Below are positions 40,838 to 50,092 of a DNA stretch of 64,000 bases, piece by piece. Origin of the DNA: an uncultured Eubacteriales bacterium (lineage in GTDB: Bacteria; Bacillota; Clostridia; Oscillospirales; Oscillospiraceae); NCBI GenBank assembly GCA_905198835.1, contig CAJKDY010000002.1, forward strand, positions 136,860 through 200,859, written 5' to 3'. Within the stretch, counting starts at the first letter, position 1. Every line of letters starts with the position of its first letter. Position numbers and translations under genes: made by a program. Under the pieces are notes generated by a model, which saw only the letters and a program-made list of their open reading frames with translations, ran no database searches and was not told the origin of the DNA.

Positions 40838-41854
40838 ATGGTAGTGATTTTGAAACCAAATTATACGGAAGAAGAGCTGCATAAAGCCATTTCCGCCATG
40901 GAGGCGGGCGGCGTAAAGGTCATGGTCTCCAAGGGCAGCGAGGTCACCATTCTGGGCGCAGAGGGCAATGCCGCGGGCCTGGACGAGGAGATGCTGGGCC
41001 AGTTGCCTGGTGTGGACCGTGTCATGCGAGTCACCGAGCCCTTCAAGCTGGCCAACCGCAAGTACCATCCCGACGATTCCGTTATCGACATCGGAAAGGG
41101 CGTGGGGGTCGGCGGTCAGCGCCTGACCATAATTGCCGGGCCCTGCTCGGTGGAGAGCGAGGAGCAGGTGGTGGGCATTGCCCAAAGCGTTAAGAAAAGT
41201 GGCGCTTTGGCTCTGCGAGGCGGCGCCTATAAGCCCCGTACCAGCCCCTATTCCTTCCAGGGCATGGGTGTGGAGGGCGTTCGGATCCTCATGGAGGCCC
41301 GGGAGAAGACGGGAATGCCCATCGTCACCGAGCTGATGAGCGCCGACCAGCTGCCCTTTTTTGAAGAGTGTGTGGACGTGATCCAAATCGGCGCCCGGAA
41401 TATGCAGAATTTTGACCTTCTGAAAAAGGTCGGCCGGTGCAAAAAGCCAATTTTGCTCAAGCGGGGACTGTCCTCCACCATTGAGGAATGGCTGATGAGC
41501 GCGGAGTATATCATGGCAGAGGGAAACCTGAACGTCATCCTCTGTGAGCGGGGCATCCGCACCTTTGAGACCTACACCCGCAACACGCTGGACCTCTCGG
41601 CGGTGCTGGCGGTGAAGAAGCTGTCCCATCTGCCCGTCATCGTGGATCCCTCCCACGCCTGTGGCAAGGCGTGGATGGTGGAGCGCATGGCCATGGCCGC
41701 CGTGGCCGCCGGAGCCGACGGCCTCATCATTGAGGTCCACAACGACCCCGAGCACGCTCTGTGCGACGGCGCCCAGTCCATCACGCCTAAGCAGTTTGAC
41801 GAGCTGATGCCCAAGTTGGGCGCTATGGCCCAGTGCGTGGGCCGGACGGTGTGA
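40838..41854 (+). CDS. aroF: 3-deoxy-7-phosphoheptulonate synthase
   Basis: 338 residues. It condenses PEP and erythrose-4-phosphate, the first shikimate step. An N-terminal regulatory-type domain of about 90 residues (MVVILKPNYTEEELHKAI) precedes the TIM barrel with IAGPCSVESEEQ, RGGAYKPRTSPYSFQG and VDPSHACG. This is the type I-beta enzyme with a ferredoxin-like domain, often feedback controlled by Tyr or Phe. The ATG at 40838 gives the usual start; a GTG three codons earlier is possible. Confidence 0.95.
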   Translation: MVVILKPNYTEEELHKAISAMEAGGVKVMVSKGSEVTILGAEGNAAGLDEEMLGQLPGVDRVMRVTEPFKLANRKYHPDDSVIDIGKGVGVGGQRLTIIAGPCSVESEEQVVGIAQSVKKSGALALRGGAYKPRTSPYSFQGMGVEGVRILMEAREKTGMPIVTELMSADQLPFFEECVDVIQIGARNMQNFDLLKKVGRCKKPILLKRGLSSTIEEWLMSAEYIMAEGNLNVILCERGIRTFETYTRNTLDLSAVLAVKKLSHLPVIVDPSHACGKAWMVERMAMAAVAAGADGLIIEVHNDPEHALCDGAQSITPKQFDELMPKLGAMAQCVGRTV

Positions 41855-42729
41855 TGGGAGAGAAGACCATCGCGGTGGTGGGGCTGGGCCTCATCGGCGG
41901 GTCCATCGCCATGGCCCTGCAGGGCTTTGAGGACTATACCGTCGTCGGCGCGGTCCGGTCCCAGAAGACCTACGACCTGGCCGTGGAGCGCCACGCGGCG
42001 GATCAGGTGACCATGGACGCCGCCGCCGCGGTCCGGCAGGCGGACGTGGTTTGGCTCTGTCTGCCGCCCCAGGCCATTTTGGATTTCCTGACCACCCACC
42101 GGGACGACTTTAAGCCCGGCAGCGTGGTCACGGACGTCTGCGGCATCAAGACCGCTATCGTGGAGGGGGCAAAGTGCCTGCCTGACACGGTGGACTTTAT
42201 CGGTTGCCATCCCATGGCGGGCAAGGAGGTCTCCGGCGTGGCCAACGCCGACCGGGACCTCTTTCGTGGCGCGCATTTTATCCTGACGCCCAACGACGGC
42301 AACGACCCCCACCATGTGGCGCTTTTGGAGCGCATGGCCCGGTATATGGGCTTTCGGGACGTGGTCCGGGCCACGCCGGAGGAGCACGACGCCATCATCG
42401 CCTATACAAGCCAGGTCATGCACGTCATGGCCGTGGCCGTATGCGACGATCCGGACCTCTTTGCCTGCAAGGGCTTTGAGGGCGGTTCTTTCCGGGACTG
42501 CACCCGGGTAGCGGCGCTGGACGTGCCGCTTTGGACAGAGCTTTTCTCTCTGAACGCCCCCGCCCTGGTCCGGGTCATCCAGACCTTGGAGAACAACCTG
42601 CGCAGCTACCGGGAGACCATCCAGTCCGGTGACCGGACCGCTTTGGCGGAAAAGCTGCGCTATTCCTCTGATCGCAAGCGCCAGATGAACTTTGAGGGCC
42701 CGCCCAGAGGAGACCAACGGGATAAATAA
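41854..42729 (+). CDS. tyrA: Prephenate dehydrogenase
   Basis: 291 residues. It oxidatively decarboxylates prephenate toward tyrosine. Rossmann motif IAVVGLGLIGGSIAMAL is at the N-terminus, with GCHPMAGKEVSG as the substrate-binding signature. No ACT domain is seen at the C-terminus, so regulation may sit on the DAHP synthase. The ATG overlaps the DAHP synthase stop (TGATG). Confidence 0.94.
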   Translation: MGEKTIAVVGLGLIGGSIAMALQGFEDYTVVGAVRSQKTYDLAVERHAADQVTMDAAAAVRQADVVWLCLPPQAILDFLTTHRDDFKPGSVVTDVCGIKTAIVEGAKCLPDTVDFIGCHPMAGKEVSGVANADRDLFRGAHFILTPNDGNDPHHVALLERMARYMGFRDVVRATPEEHDAIIAYTSQVMHVMAVAVCDDPDLFACKGFEGGSFRDCTRVAALDVPLWTELFSLNAPALVRVIQTLENNLRSYRETIQSGDRTALAEKLRYSSDRKRQMNFEGPPRGDQRDK

Positions 42730-42755
42730 GTGCCGGAATTCTAGCACATGCGGAG

Positions 42756-43931
42756 ATGATGGGATTGAACATCGACCACGCCAAGCGGCTGGACCACTAT
42801 ACCACCGGGGTCTTTGCCGCGGTGAATGAAGAGAAGGAAAAAATCGAGCGTGCCGGAGGCAAGGTGTATAACCTCTCCATCGGCACGCCGGATTTCGCGC
42901 CTCCGGAGCATGTGCGCCGGGCGCTGATGGATAGCGCCGCTCAGCCCGAGAGCTGGAAATACGCCCTGGTGGACAGCGACGAGCTGCTGAGCGCCGTAGT
43001 CGATTACTATCAAAGCCGTTTTGGTGTGACCATCACACCGGACATGATCGTCTCCGTCCACGGCACACAGGAGGGCATGGGCCATCTGGGGCTGGCGCTC
43101 TGCGACGAGGGCGATGTGGTGCTGCTGCCAGACCCAGGTTATCCCATCTTTGAGGTAGGGGCGTATTTTGGCCAGGCAGAGGTCTGCTACTACCCCTTGG
43201 TCAAGGAGCATGATTTCCTGCCCCGGTTGGACCTGTTGGATGAGGAGGTCTTAAAGCGGGTCAAGTACATGGTCTTGTCCTATCCGTCTAATCCTGTGGG
43301 AGCGGCGGCAGGGAAGGAGACCTATCTGGAGATCATGGACTACGCCAGAAAATACGGCTTCCTTATCATCAACGACAATGCCTATTCCGACATTATCTTC
43401 GACGGTCGCCAGGGCTTTTCCTTCCTTGGCCTGCCTGGAGCGGGGGAGATGGGGGCGGAGTTCTTCTCCCTCTCCAAATCCTTCAACGTCACCGGCGCGC
43501 GCATCTCCTTCCTCATTGGAAACCCCCAGATCATCGACGCGGTCAAGCTGCTGCGCTCTCAGTTTGATTTTGGCATGTTCCTCCCGGTCCAGGCCGCGGC
43601 GGTGGCGGCGCTGCGGGGTCCGCTGGACGGCGTGAAGGACCAGTGCGCCGAATACCAGCGCCGCCGGGACGCCTTCTGCGGCGGACTCCGGAAGGCGGGC
43701 TGGAACGTGCCTGACAGCCAGGGGACCATGTTTGTCTGGGCGCCTGTCCCCCAGGGACACGGCACCTCCCAGACGTTTTGTCAGGAGTTGCTGCAAAAAA
43801 CCGGCGTACTGGGCACGCCGGGCTCGGCCTTTGGCCCCTCTGGCGAGGGCTATATCCGCTTCGCCCTGGTCCGCCCGGCGGGGGAGTTGGCGCAGATCGC
43901 CGCTATGATCGGAGAAAAACTGGGCCTGTAA
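42756..43931 (+). CDS. Class I/II aminotransferase
   Basis: 391 residues, PLP fold type I: IGTPDFAPPEHV, PSNPVGAAAG, and the PLP lysine in SLSKSFNVTGARI. The best family guess is the DapL/aspartate-aminotransferase-like group. Lying right after DAHP synthase and tyrA, it may act as the aromatic or prephenate aminotransferase finishing tyrosine synthesis (inference from position). It starts 26 bases after tyrA. Confidence 0.85.
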   Translation: MMGLNIDHAKRLDHYTTGVFAAVNEEKEKIERAGGKVYNLSIGTPDFAPPEHVRRALMDSAAQPESWKYALVDSDELLSAVVDYYQSRFGVTITPDMIVSVHGTQEGMGHLGLALCDEGDVVLLPDPGYPIFEVGAYFGQAEVCYYPLVKEHDFLPRLDLLDEEVLKRVKYMVLSYPSNPVGAAAGKETYLEIMDYARKYGFLIINDNAYSDIIFDGRQGFSFLGLPGAGEMGAEFFSLSKSFNVTGARISFLIGNPQIIDAVKLLRSQFDFGMFLPVQAAAVAALRGPLDGVKDQCAEYQRRRDAFCGGLRKAGWNVPDSQGTMFVWAPVPQGHGTSQTFCQELLQKTGVLGTPGSAFGPSGEGYIRFALVRPAGELAQIAAMIGEKLGL

Positions 43932-43956
43932 GCCGGGCCGGGGGAGGGAAACGAGC

Positions 43957-45267
43957 ATGACCGCTCTCGCGTGGTATGATATGGCCTTGTGCTTTTTGCT
44001 CTACTCGTTTTTGGGCTGGTGTGCAGAGGTGATCTACTACGCGGTTGCCAAACGACAGTTTTGCAACCGCGGTTTTTTGACTTTGCCCTTTATGATCTCT
44101 TATGGTACGGCTTTCTGCATTTTACTGCTGGCGTTGCCCTCTCTGAACGGACATCCTGTGCTGAGCTTTTTGTTTGCCGTGGCGGTGATCTCGGTGGTGG
44201 AGAGCCTGTCGGTTTTCCTCCTCAAGGGCCTTGGCCCTAAGCTCCGCTGGGGCGAGGAGCGGGTCCAGTTCCTGAGCGGCAGCTGGAAGGGCCTTTTGCT
44301 CTCGGTGTGCATCACCGGCGGATTCTATCTGGTCTATCTGGTCTTCCAGCCTATGGTGCTGGCGCTTTTGATACTCATTCCGAAGCTGGCCAAGGAGATC
44401 GCCGCCGTTGTCATGTTGGCCGTCCTTGCGCTGGACGCCATCACCGTTTTTCTCTGCGTCCGTGCCGGGGACAGTGAGGGCTACCTTCGCCGCCAGGAGG
44501 AAGGTCGGCAGAGAAAGCTGGCCCGGCGGCTCAGCGGTTGGGTATGGCGGCGGCTTCGCAAGGCCTATCCCGGCGCGGGGGAGGAGACTGCCCTGGAGCA
44601 GGGCGGCTGCGTGTTTGCCAAGGGGTTGTGCCTGGATAAGCTCATCTGGGTCTTTTTGATCTCCGCTTTGCTGGGCGACTGCATTGAGATGGTCTATTGT
44701 CGGCTGGTGGGCGGGGCATGGATGAGCCGTTCCAGCGTGTTGTACGGGCCTTTCAGCTTTGTCTGGGGACTGGGCGCGGCGGTGCTGACGCTGACGCTGT
44801 ACCCGCTACGGGAAAAGAATGACCGGTACATTTTCCTGGGCGGCTTTTTCATCGGCGGCGCCTATGAATACCTTTGCAGTGTGTTTACTGAGGTGGTCTA
44901 CGGCAAGGTGTTTTGGGACTACAGCGATATGCCGCTGAATATCGGAGGTCGGACCAATGTGCTGTTTTGCTTTTTCTGGGGCATTTTAGCCGTGGTGTGG
45001 ATCAAATTCCTCTACCAGCCTTTATCCAAAGGCATTGAAAAGCTGCCTGTAGTGGCGGGCAAGGTGCTCACCTGGCTGGTGGTCTTTTTCATGGTTTGTG
45101 ATGTTGCCCTGTCCTCCGCCGCCATGGCCCGGTACGACAGCCGTAAGCTCAGACCTGAGAGTGCCAATGCCTTTGAGCTGTTTTTGGATGAGCATTATGA
45201 CGACGCCTTTATGGAGCGTCGCTGGCCCAATATGATCTCGGTGGAGGAACTGAAAAAGCCAACGTAG
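43957..45267 (+). CDS. CmpB-type (putative ABC-transporter type IV) membrane protein, duplicated
   Basis: 436 residues with about ten membrane segments. Two copies of the CmpB-like signature are visible: YSFLGWCAEVIYYAVAKRQF with NRGFLTLPFMISYG at the N-terminus, and SALLGDCIEMVYCRLVGG with SRSSVLYGPFSFVWG from about 240. A basic loop (about 170-200) joins them. The family is called putative ABC permease but has no proven function. It lies alone between the aromatic genes and a terminator. Confidence 0.82.
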   Translation: MTALAWYDMALCFLLYSFLGWCAEVIYYAVAKRQFCNRGFLTLPFMISYGTAFCILLLALPSLNGHPVLSFLFAVAVISVVESLSVFLLKGLGPKLRWGEERVQFLSGSWKGLLLSVCITGGFYLVYLVFQPMVLALLILIPKLAKEIAAVVMLAVLALDAITVFLCVRAGDSEGYLRRQEEGRQRKLARRLSGWVWRRLRKAYPGAGEETALEQGGCVFAKGLCLDKLIWVFLISALLGDCIEMVYCRLVGGAWMSRSSVLYGPFSFVWGLGAAVLTLTLYPLREKNDRYIFLGGFFIGGAYEYLCSVFTEVVYGKVFWDYSDMPLNIGGRTNVLFCFFWGILAVVWIKFLYQPLSKGIEKLPVVAGKVLTWLVVFFMVCDVALSSAAMARYDSRKLRPESANAFELFLDEHYDDAFMERRWPNMISVEELKKPT

Positions 45268-45283
45268 CGACGCAGAATGTAAG

Positions 45284-45317
45284 CGGCGGACGCCCCAGGA
45301 AGGCGTCCGCCGTTTTT
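45284..45317 (+). terminator. Bidirectional terminator after the CmpB gene
   Basis: CGGCGGACGCC (45284-45294) pairs with GGCGTCCGCCG (45302-45312), followed by T5. The converging lipoprotein gene ends inside the T run. Confidence 0.85.
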
Positions 45318-46056
45318 AGTGGCAGCGTTTGCAGGCCGTGTAGCCCTTGCTCTGGGCCTCAGACAGGGAGACCTGCCGGGGGTTTTTCATTCCGCTACAG
45401 GATGGGGTGGAATGGTATTTGCTCCCCGACTGCGGGATCCACACCGTGCCGCCGCTCTTAGTCTCCGGCAGAGGCTCCGGGTCCGACGGGGAGGACTGGG
45501 CCCTTGTGCCGGCGAGAGAAGCGTCGTCGCTCGGATCCGGCTCCAGCGGCTCCAGTGTCAGGAGCTCACCCGGCTCTGACGATGTGGGGACAGACGTCTC
45601 TTCCGGCGGCGGAGGTTCCGAAGCGTCGGGAGCGTCCAAAGTCTCAGAAGCGTCCTGGGTGCCCAGGGTAGACAGATAGGCGGTGGCATCACGGTAGAAG
45701 TACACCGTGCCGCTGCCATCGGCCTTGTCACATAAAAAGTCGCCGTTTTCACCTGAGACGATATACAGCGGCCGGACCTGGTCCAGACTGCCAATATAGG
45801 CCACGTTGGCGTCGATATGGTCGCCGGCGGCGGAATAAATGCCCGTCAGGCTCTGGCCGTCCAAGGCGTTTTTGTCATAGCGGTAGATCTGCCCGTCGGT
45901 AAACTTACACTCCGCGCCGTTGAGAGCAAAGTACCACGTACCATCGTAGGCGGCGGTTGGGGAGGCGTCGTCCTCATAGGCGCAGCCTGTTAGACACAAA
46001 ACAAGCGCCATGGCCAGTACAAGCAGACGTTTTCTTTTTCTCAAGCCGCTCACCAA
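45316..46056 (-). CDS. Lipoprotein with a C-terminal Cys motif of the Y-H-x-x-x-x-C / C-x-x-C type
   Basis: 246 residues. A basic N-terminus (RKRKRLLVL), a hydrophobic stretch and the lipobox LTGC at about 22-25 make it a secreted lipoprotein. The middle (about 135-205) is a Pro/Ser/Glu/Asp-rich linker. The C-terminal 40 residues read YHSTPSCSGMKN and end AQSKGYTACKRCH, a small metal-binding-looking module also found at the ends of other secreted clostridial proteins. The exact start (TTG 46056 or GTG 46053) is unsure. Function unknown. Confidence 0.82.
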   Translation of the reverse strand: MVSGLRKRKRLLVLAMALVLCLTGCAYEDDASPTAAYDGTWYFALNGAECKFTDGQIYRYDKNALDGQSLTGIYSAAGDHIDANVAYIGSLDQVRPLYIVSGENGDFLCDKADGSGTVYFYRDATAYLSTLGTQDASETLDAPDASEPPPPEETSVPTSSEPGELLTLEPLEPDPSDDASLAGTRAQSSPSDPEPLPETKSGGTVWIPQSGSKYHSTPSCSGMKNPRQVSLSEAQSKGYTACKRCH

Positions 46057-46071
46057 CCTATCTAAAATCGT

Positions 46072-47382
46072 TTAGGCTTCACACTTCCAGAAAGCCACGC
46101 TGTACGGCGCCAGCTCGCTGCCACCGCCAAAGTCGTGGAGCTGGCCGGTGATGAGGTCCACGGCCTGTCCGCAACCGGCGTCAAAGTGGGCGGTGTAGGG
46201 TTCGCTGTCGGCGTTGATGGCCACCAGGACTCGTTCGCCCTCCACAGCCCGCTCAAAGATGAACTGGCGGTTGGTGAGCGCCACCGCGCGGTAGCCGCCG
46301 TGGCGCAGGGCGGGGCTTTGGCGGCGGGCCTTGGCCAGCTTGGCGATGAAGGCGGTGAGGTCGTTTTCCAGGGGCTTGTCCAAAGCGGGCCGAAGCGCGG
46401 CGTCGCCTTGGCTCTTATCGCCCTCTATGGCCCATTCGCTGCCATAGTAGACCGCGGGCACGCCGGGCATACCAAACAAAAGGCCCCAGGCGGGTGGAAG
46501 GTGGTTTTTGTCCTGTAGGACCGTAGCGATGCGGGATACATCATGGTTATCCAGGAAGTTCAAAAGGCTCTTGCCCCGATAGAGGCACCACTGCTCCTGT
46601 CCGAACTGGCGGTTTAGGGAGTGGCCGATCTCAAAGAGATTCATGGAGTTGAAGGCGGACCACAGGCCCTTGTAGCACTCGTAGTTGGTAACACTATGGC
46701 AGGCTTGGTCATTCATCCAGCGGTTGTAGTCGCCGTGGAGGGTCTCGCCCACCAGCCAGAACTCGGGCTTCAGAGCATCGGTAAATTCCCGTAGCTGGCG
46801 GAGATAGTCCCCATCCAGACAGTAGGCCACGTCCAGCCGCAACCCGTCGATACCGTAGTCCTCCACCCAGCCGCGGATGGCGGCAAATTGATGCTCTACC
46901 ACCGCCGGCTCATGGAGATTGAGCTTCACCAGCTCGTAATGCCCCTCCCAGCCCTCATACCAAAAGCCGTCGCCATAGTTGGAGTCACTGTCAAAAGTGA
47001 TGTGAAACCAATTTTGATAGGGACTGTCCCAACGGCGCTCCTGCACATCGCGGAAGGCCCAGAAGCCCCGGCCCACATGGTTGAATACGCCGTCGAATAT
47101 CACACGGATGCCCGCCCGGTGGAAGGCGTCGCAGACCTTTTTCAGGTCCTCCTTGGTGCCCAGACGGCGATCCACGGCGTTATAATCCCGGGTGTCGTAA
47201 CCGTGGCAGTCGCTTTCAAAAAGGGGATTGAACAGTACCGTATCCGCGCCCAGGGCTTTGATATGCTCCACCCAGTCCAGTACCGTCAAGAGCCGGTGGG
47301 CGGGGACGCCGTCGTTGATCCCCGGCGCGCCGCACAGGCCCAGGGGATAGATCTGGTAGACCACTGTTTCTTCAAACCACAT
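46072..47382 (-). CDS. Alpha-amylase family GH13 protein
   Basis: 436 residues, a bare catalytic barrel plus a short C-terminal beta domain. The four GH13 motifs are present: DGVFNHVG, GLRLDVAYC (nucleophile Asp), LVGETLHG (acid Glu), and FLDNHDVSR. No signal peptide is seen, so it acts on cytoplasmic maltodextrins or glycogen. The lack of an extra N-terminal domain separates it from maltogenic amylase/neopullulanase. The ATG at 47382 has an AAGGATGA site. Confidence 0.92.
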   Translation of the reverse strand: MWFEETVVYQIYPLGLCGAPGINDGVPAHRLLTVLDWVEHIKALGADTVLFNPLFESDCHGYDTRDYNAVDRRLGTKEDLKKVCDAFHRAGIRVIFDGVFNHVGRGFWAFRDVQERRWDSPYQNWFHITFDSDSNYGDGFWYEGWEGHYELVKLNLHEPAVVEHQFAAIRGWVEDYGIDGLRLDVAYCLDGDYLRQLREFTDALKPEFWLVGETLHGDYNRWMNDQACHSVTNYECYKGLWSAFNSMNLFEIGHSLNRQFGQEQWCLYRGKSLLNFLDNHDVSRIATVLQDKNHLPPAWGLLFGMPGVPAVYYGSEWAIEGDKSQGDAALRPALDKPLENDLTAFIAKLAKARRQSPALRHGGYRAVALTNRQFIFERAVEGERVLVAINADSEPYTAHFDAGCGQAVDLITGQLHDFGGGSELAPYSVAFWKCEA

Positions 47383-47529
47383 GATTTCGTCATCCTTTGC
47401 TGAGAATTATGGACAATTTCCAGTATACCAAAGGACTAGCCGGAACGCAATGGCAAAAATGGAGCTTTCTATCAAAAGATGTTCAGGGGAAACAGCCTAA
47501 AAATCTTACAAAATTATTAAGAAAATTTG

Positions 47530-47558
47530 TTGATTTTTTTGTTGGGCAGTGCTATACT
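47530..47558 (+). promoter_or_regulatory. Promoter of the PAS-GGDEF-EAL gene
   Basis: TTGATT (47530-47535), 17 bases, TATACT (47553-47558). The 240-base divergent gap (47383-47623) is AT-rich and otherwise holds nothing I can name. Confidence 0.75.
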
Positions 47559-47623
47559 GATATGGAACATAATGGGCTGAAAGGTCAATTTTTACTTCTC
47601 GCACAGACAAGGGGACGGTAGGT

Positions 47624-49282
47624 GTGTTGCAAAACAAGCTCTTTGACATCCTTTCCAGCGCTTCTGATGACATCTACTTTTATATTTGCGATGTCAAGCG
47701 CGATTATAGCCGTTGGTCCAGAAACACCGTTGAGGACTTTGGTGTTCCTGAGTATACCTATAATAATGCCTCTGTCTGGATGGAGCATATCCACCCCGAT
47801 GACCGTGAGGGCTATTTGATGGATGTGCAGGCGGTCTTTGCGGGCAAGAAGAACCGTCACGAATGCGAGTACCGGGCCAAAATGGCCACGGGCGAGTATG
47901 TGTGGCTCAAGTGCTGCGGCGTGATGCACTATAATGAAGAGGGCGAGCCGGTGCTGTTCGGCGGAGTCATGATGCGTCTGGACATCCATTCCCGCTATGA
48001 CCCTGTGACCCATCTTCTCACCGCCAACCATGAGACCGACTGGATCCGTGAATTCCTGGCCTCGGAGCAGTCGGCTGTTATTCTGCTCATCGGCATCGAC
48101 GGCTTTCGCCAGATCGTCAATAACTATGGCTATGAATTTGGCAACAGTGTTCTATTCCAGTTGGGCCAGAAGCTCTCCGCACTGTGCACCGCTCAGGGCG
48201 AAGGATGCATGGTGGCCCGGTTTGTCAAGGATGAGTTTGTGGTCTGCCTGCCCGGACACACCGCGGAGCAGGCCCGAGACGTCTTTGCGCAGATCAAAAA
48301 GCTGGCCCAGCAGGTGAGTGTAGAGGGCCAGAGCATCGACATTTGTCTTTCCGCCGGTGCGGTACAGTTCCCCACTGACGGCAGGGAGTATGACACTTTG
48401 GTATCGAAGCAGGAACACGCCTTGGAGTATGTCAAGGAGCATGACCGAGGCGGCTTTTGCTTATACTGTGCCGACATTGAACATGAGCATAACCGCCGCA
48501 TCCAGATCCGCAACGCCCTGGCCCATTCCATCAACAACAATTTCGAGGGCTTTGAACTCTATTTTCAACCGATCGTTTCCAAGAACAGCCACCGCATGAG
48601 CGGCTGTGAGACCCTGCTGCGCTGGAAGTACGGCACAGAGCGGGGCATTCGCATGGATGAGACCATCGATGAACTGGAAAAGAGCGGCTACATCAAGCAG
48701 GTGGGCGAGTGGGTCATTGACACCAGCCTGAAATATATCCGCCAGTGGCAGGATCGGGAAGATACGTTTACTGTTAGTATCAACGTCTCCGCGATCCAGT
48801 TCCGTGACGCCGCCTTTGTGAGGCGCCTGATCGACAAGGTCCACCAAAACGGCGTAGACCCCCGGCGGCTCATTGTCGAGCTTACCGAAAGCGCCACGGT
48901 GGAAAACGTGGAGCAGCTGGCCGGTGGCTTTCGGGAGCTGCGAGACGCGGGCATCCGGGTCTCGCTGGACGACTTTGGCACGGAGAACTCCACCTTGACG
49001 CTACTACGGGACCTGCCGGTGGACGAGGTGAAGATCGACCAGTCCTTTATCCTCCAGCTGGCGCCCCAGCAGAGGGTGGACGCCGCCATTGTGGAAAGCA
49101 CGATCCAGCTTTGCAACAAGCTGGGGATTTTGGTGGTGGTGGAGGGCCTGGAGACCCGGGAGACCATCGACATGGTCGAGCATTACGACATCACCAGCAT
49201 GCAGGGGTTCTACTTTGCCCGGCCCATGCCGGTCAACGAGTTTGAGAGCCACATCTCCAGAAAATACGAGCTGGTGAACTAA
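47624..49282 (+). CDS. PAS / degenerate GGDEF / EAL protein, probable c-di-GMP phosphodiesterase
   Basis: 552 residues, GTG start, no membrane segment. Residues 1-120 are a PAS_3-like sensor (EHIHPDDREGYL). Residues 127-290 form a GGDEF domain whose signature is degraded to RFVKDEF, so it is not a cyclase. Residues 300-545 form an EAL domain: ETLLRW at 329 (Thr for Ala in EAL, catalytic Glu kept), VELTES, DDFGTE, DEVKIDQSF, VVEGLET and QGFYFARPM. Metal ligands appear present, so hydrolysis of c-di-GMP is likely; the GGDEF part may be a GTP sensor. Confidence 0.9.
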   Translation: MLQNKLFDILSSASDDIYFYICDVKRDYSRWSRNTVEDFGVPEYTYNNASVWMEHIHPDDREGYLMDVQAVFAGKKNRHECEYRAKMATGEYVWLKCCGVMHYNEEGEPVLFGGVMMRLDIHSRYDPVTHLLTANHETDWIREFLASEQSAVILLIGIDGFRQIVNNYGYEFGNSVLFQLGQKLSALCTAQGEGCMVARFVKDEFVVCLPGHTAEQARDVFAQIKKLAQQVSVEGQSIDICLSAGAVQFPTDGREYDTLVSKQEHALEYVKEHDRGGFCLYCADIEHEHNRRIQIRNALAHSINNNFEGFELYFQPIVSKNSHRMSGCETLLRWKYGTERGIRMDETIDELEKSGYIKQVGEWVIDTSLKYIRQWQDREDTFTVSINVSAIQFRDAAFVRRLIDKVHQNGVDPRRLIVELTESATVENVEQLAGGFRELRDAGIRVSLDDFGTENSTLTLLRDLPVDEVKIDQSFILQLAPQQRVDAAIVESTIQLCNKLGILVVVEGLETRETIDMVEHYDITSMQGFYFARPMPVNEFESHISRKYELVN

Positions 49283-49322
49283 GCGGGCATCACACACAGA
49301 AAACCACTTGGCACATGACATG

Positions 49323-49355
49323 GAGCCTTTGGTATACAAAGGCTCTATGTTTTTA
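49323..49355 (+). terminator. Terminator after the EAL gene
   Basis: GAGCCTTTG (49323-49331) pairs with CAAAGGCTC (49337-49345), then TATGTTTTT. Confidence 0.65.
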
Positions 49356-49381
49356 TGCGCCGCGAAGGAAGGTAAAGAGAT

Positions 49382-50092
49382 ATGCAAGAAAAGGGGATGC
49401 GCCGCCGGGCGCTGGCCGCCGCCTTTCCCAACACCATTCCCATCATGGCGGGCTTTTGGTTTTTGGGTCTGGCCCACGGCCTTTTGATGGCCCAAAACGG
49501 CTTTCACTGGCTCTATCCCACGCTCATGGCCATCATCGTCTTTGGCGGGTCGCTGGAATATGTGGCCATGGAACTGCTTTTGAGCGCATTTGACCCGCTG
49601 GCCGCTATTGCCACCGCGCTACTGGTCCAGGCCCGGCACCTTTTTTATGGTATCGCTATGCTGGACAAGTACAAGGGCCTGGGCTGGAAGCGGTTCTACC
49701 TGATCTTTGGTATGTGCGACGAGAGCTTTTCCATCAACTGCACCGCCCAGGTCCCGGAGGGGGTGGACCGGGGCTGGTTCTATTTCTTTGTTACGCTGCT
49801 GGACCAGATCTATTGGGTCACCGCAAACCTTACCGGCGGCCTGCTGGGCACGCTGATCACCTTTGACACCCAAGGGCTGGACTTTGTCATGACCGCCATG
49901 TTTGTGGTCATTTTTCTGGAGCAGTGGCTCAAGGAAACGCGGCATCATACCGCCCTGATCGGCTTGGGCGCGTCTATCCTGTGCCTTGCGCTCTTCGGGC
50001 CGGATAACTTCTTGCTGCCCACTATGGCTTGTATTCTCATTTCACTGACTGTGCTGCGCGGACCCATTGAGAAGGCGGGTGGTCTGGCATGA
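49382..50092 (+). CDS. azlC: AzlC-family branched-chain amino acid exporter, large subunit
   Basis: 236 residues with 7-8 membrane segments. The N-terminal AFPNTIPIMAGFWFLGLAHGLL and QARHLFYGIAML are AzlC signatures. With AzlD it exports branched-chain amino acids or related compounds. It overlaps azlD by four bases. Confidence 0.92.
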   Translation: MQEKGMRRRALAAAFPNTIPIMAGFWFLGLAHGLLMAQNGFHWLYPTLMAIIVFGGSLEYVAMELLLSAFDPLAAIATALLVQARHLFYGIAMLDKYKGLGWKRFYLIFGMCDESFSINCTAQVPEGVDRGWFYFFVTLLDQIYWVTANLTGGLLGTLITFDTQGLDFVMTAMFVVIFLEQWLKETRHHTALIGLGASILCLALFGPDNFLLPTMACILISLTVLRGPIEKAGGLA

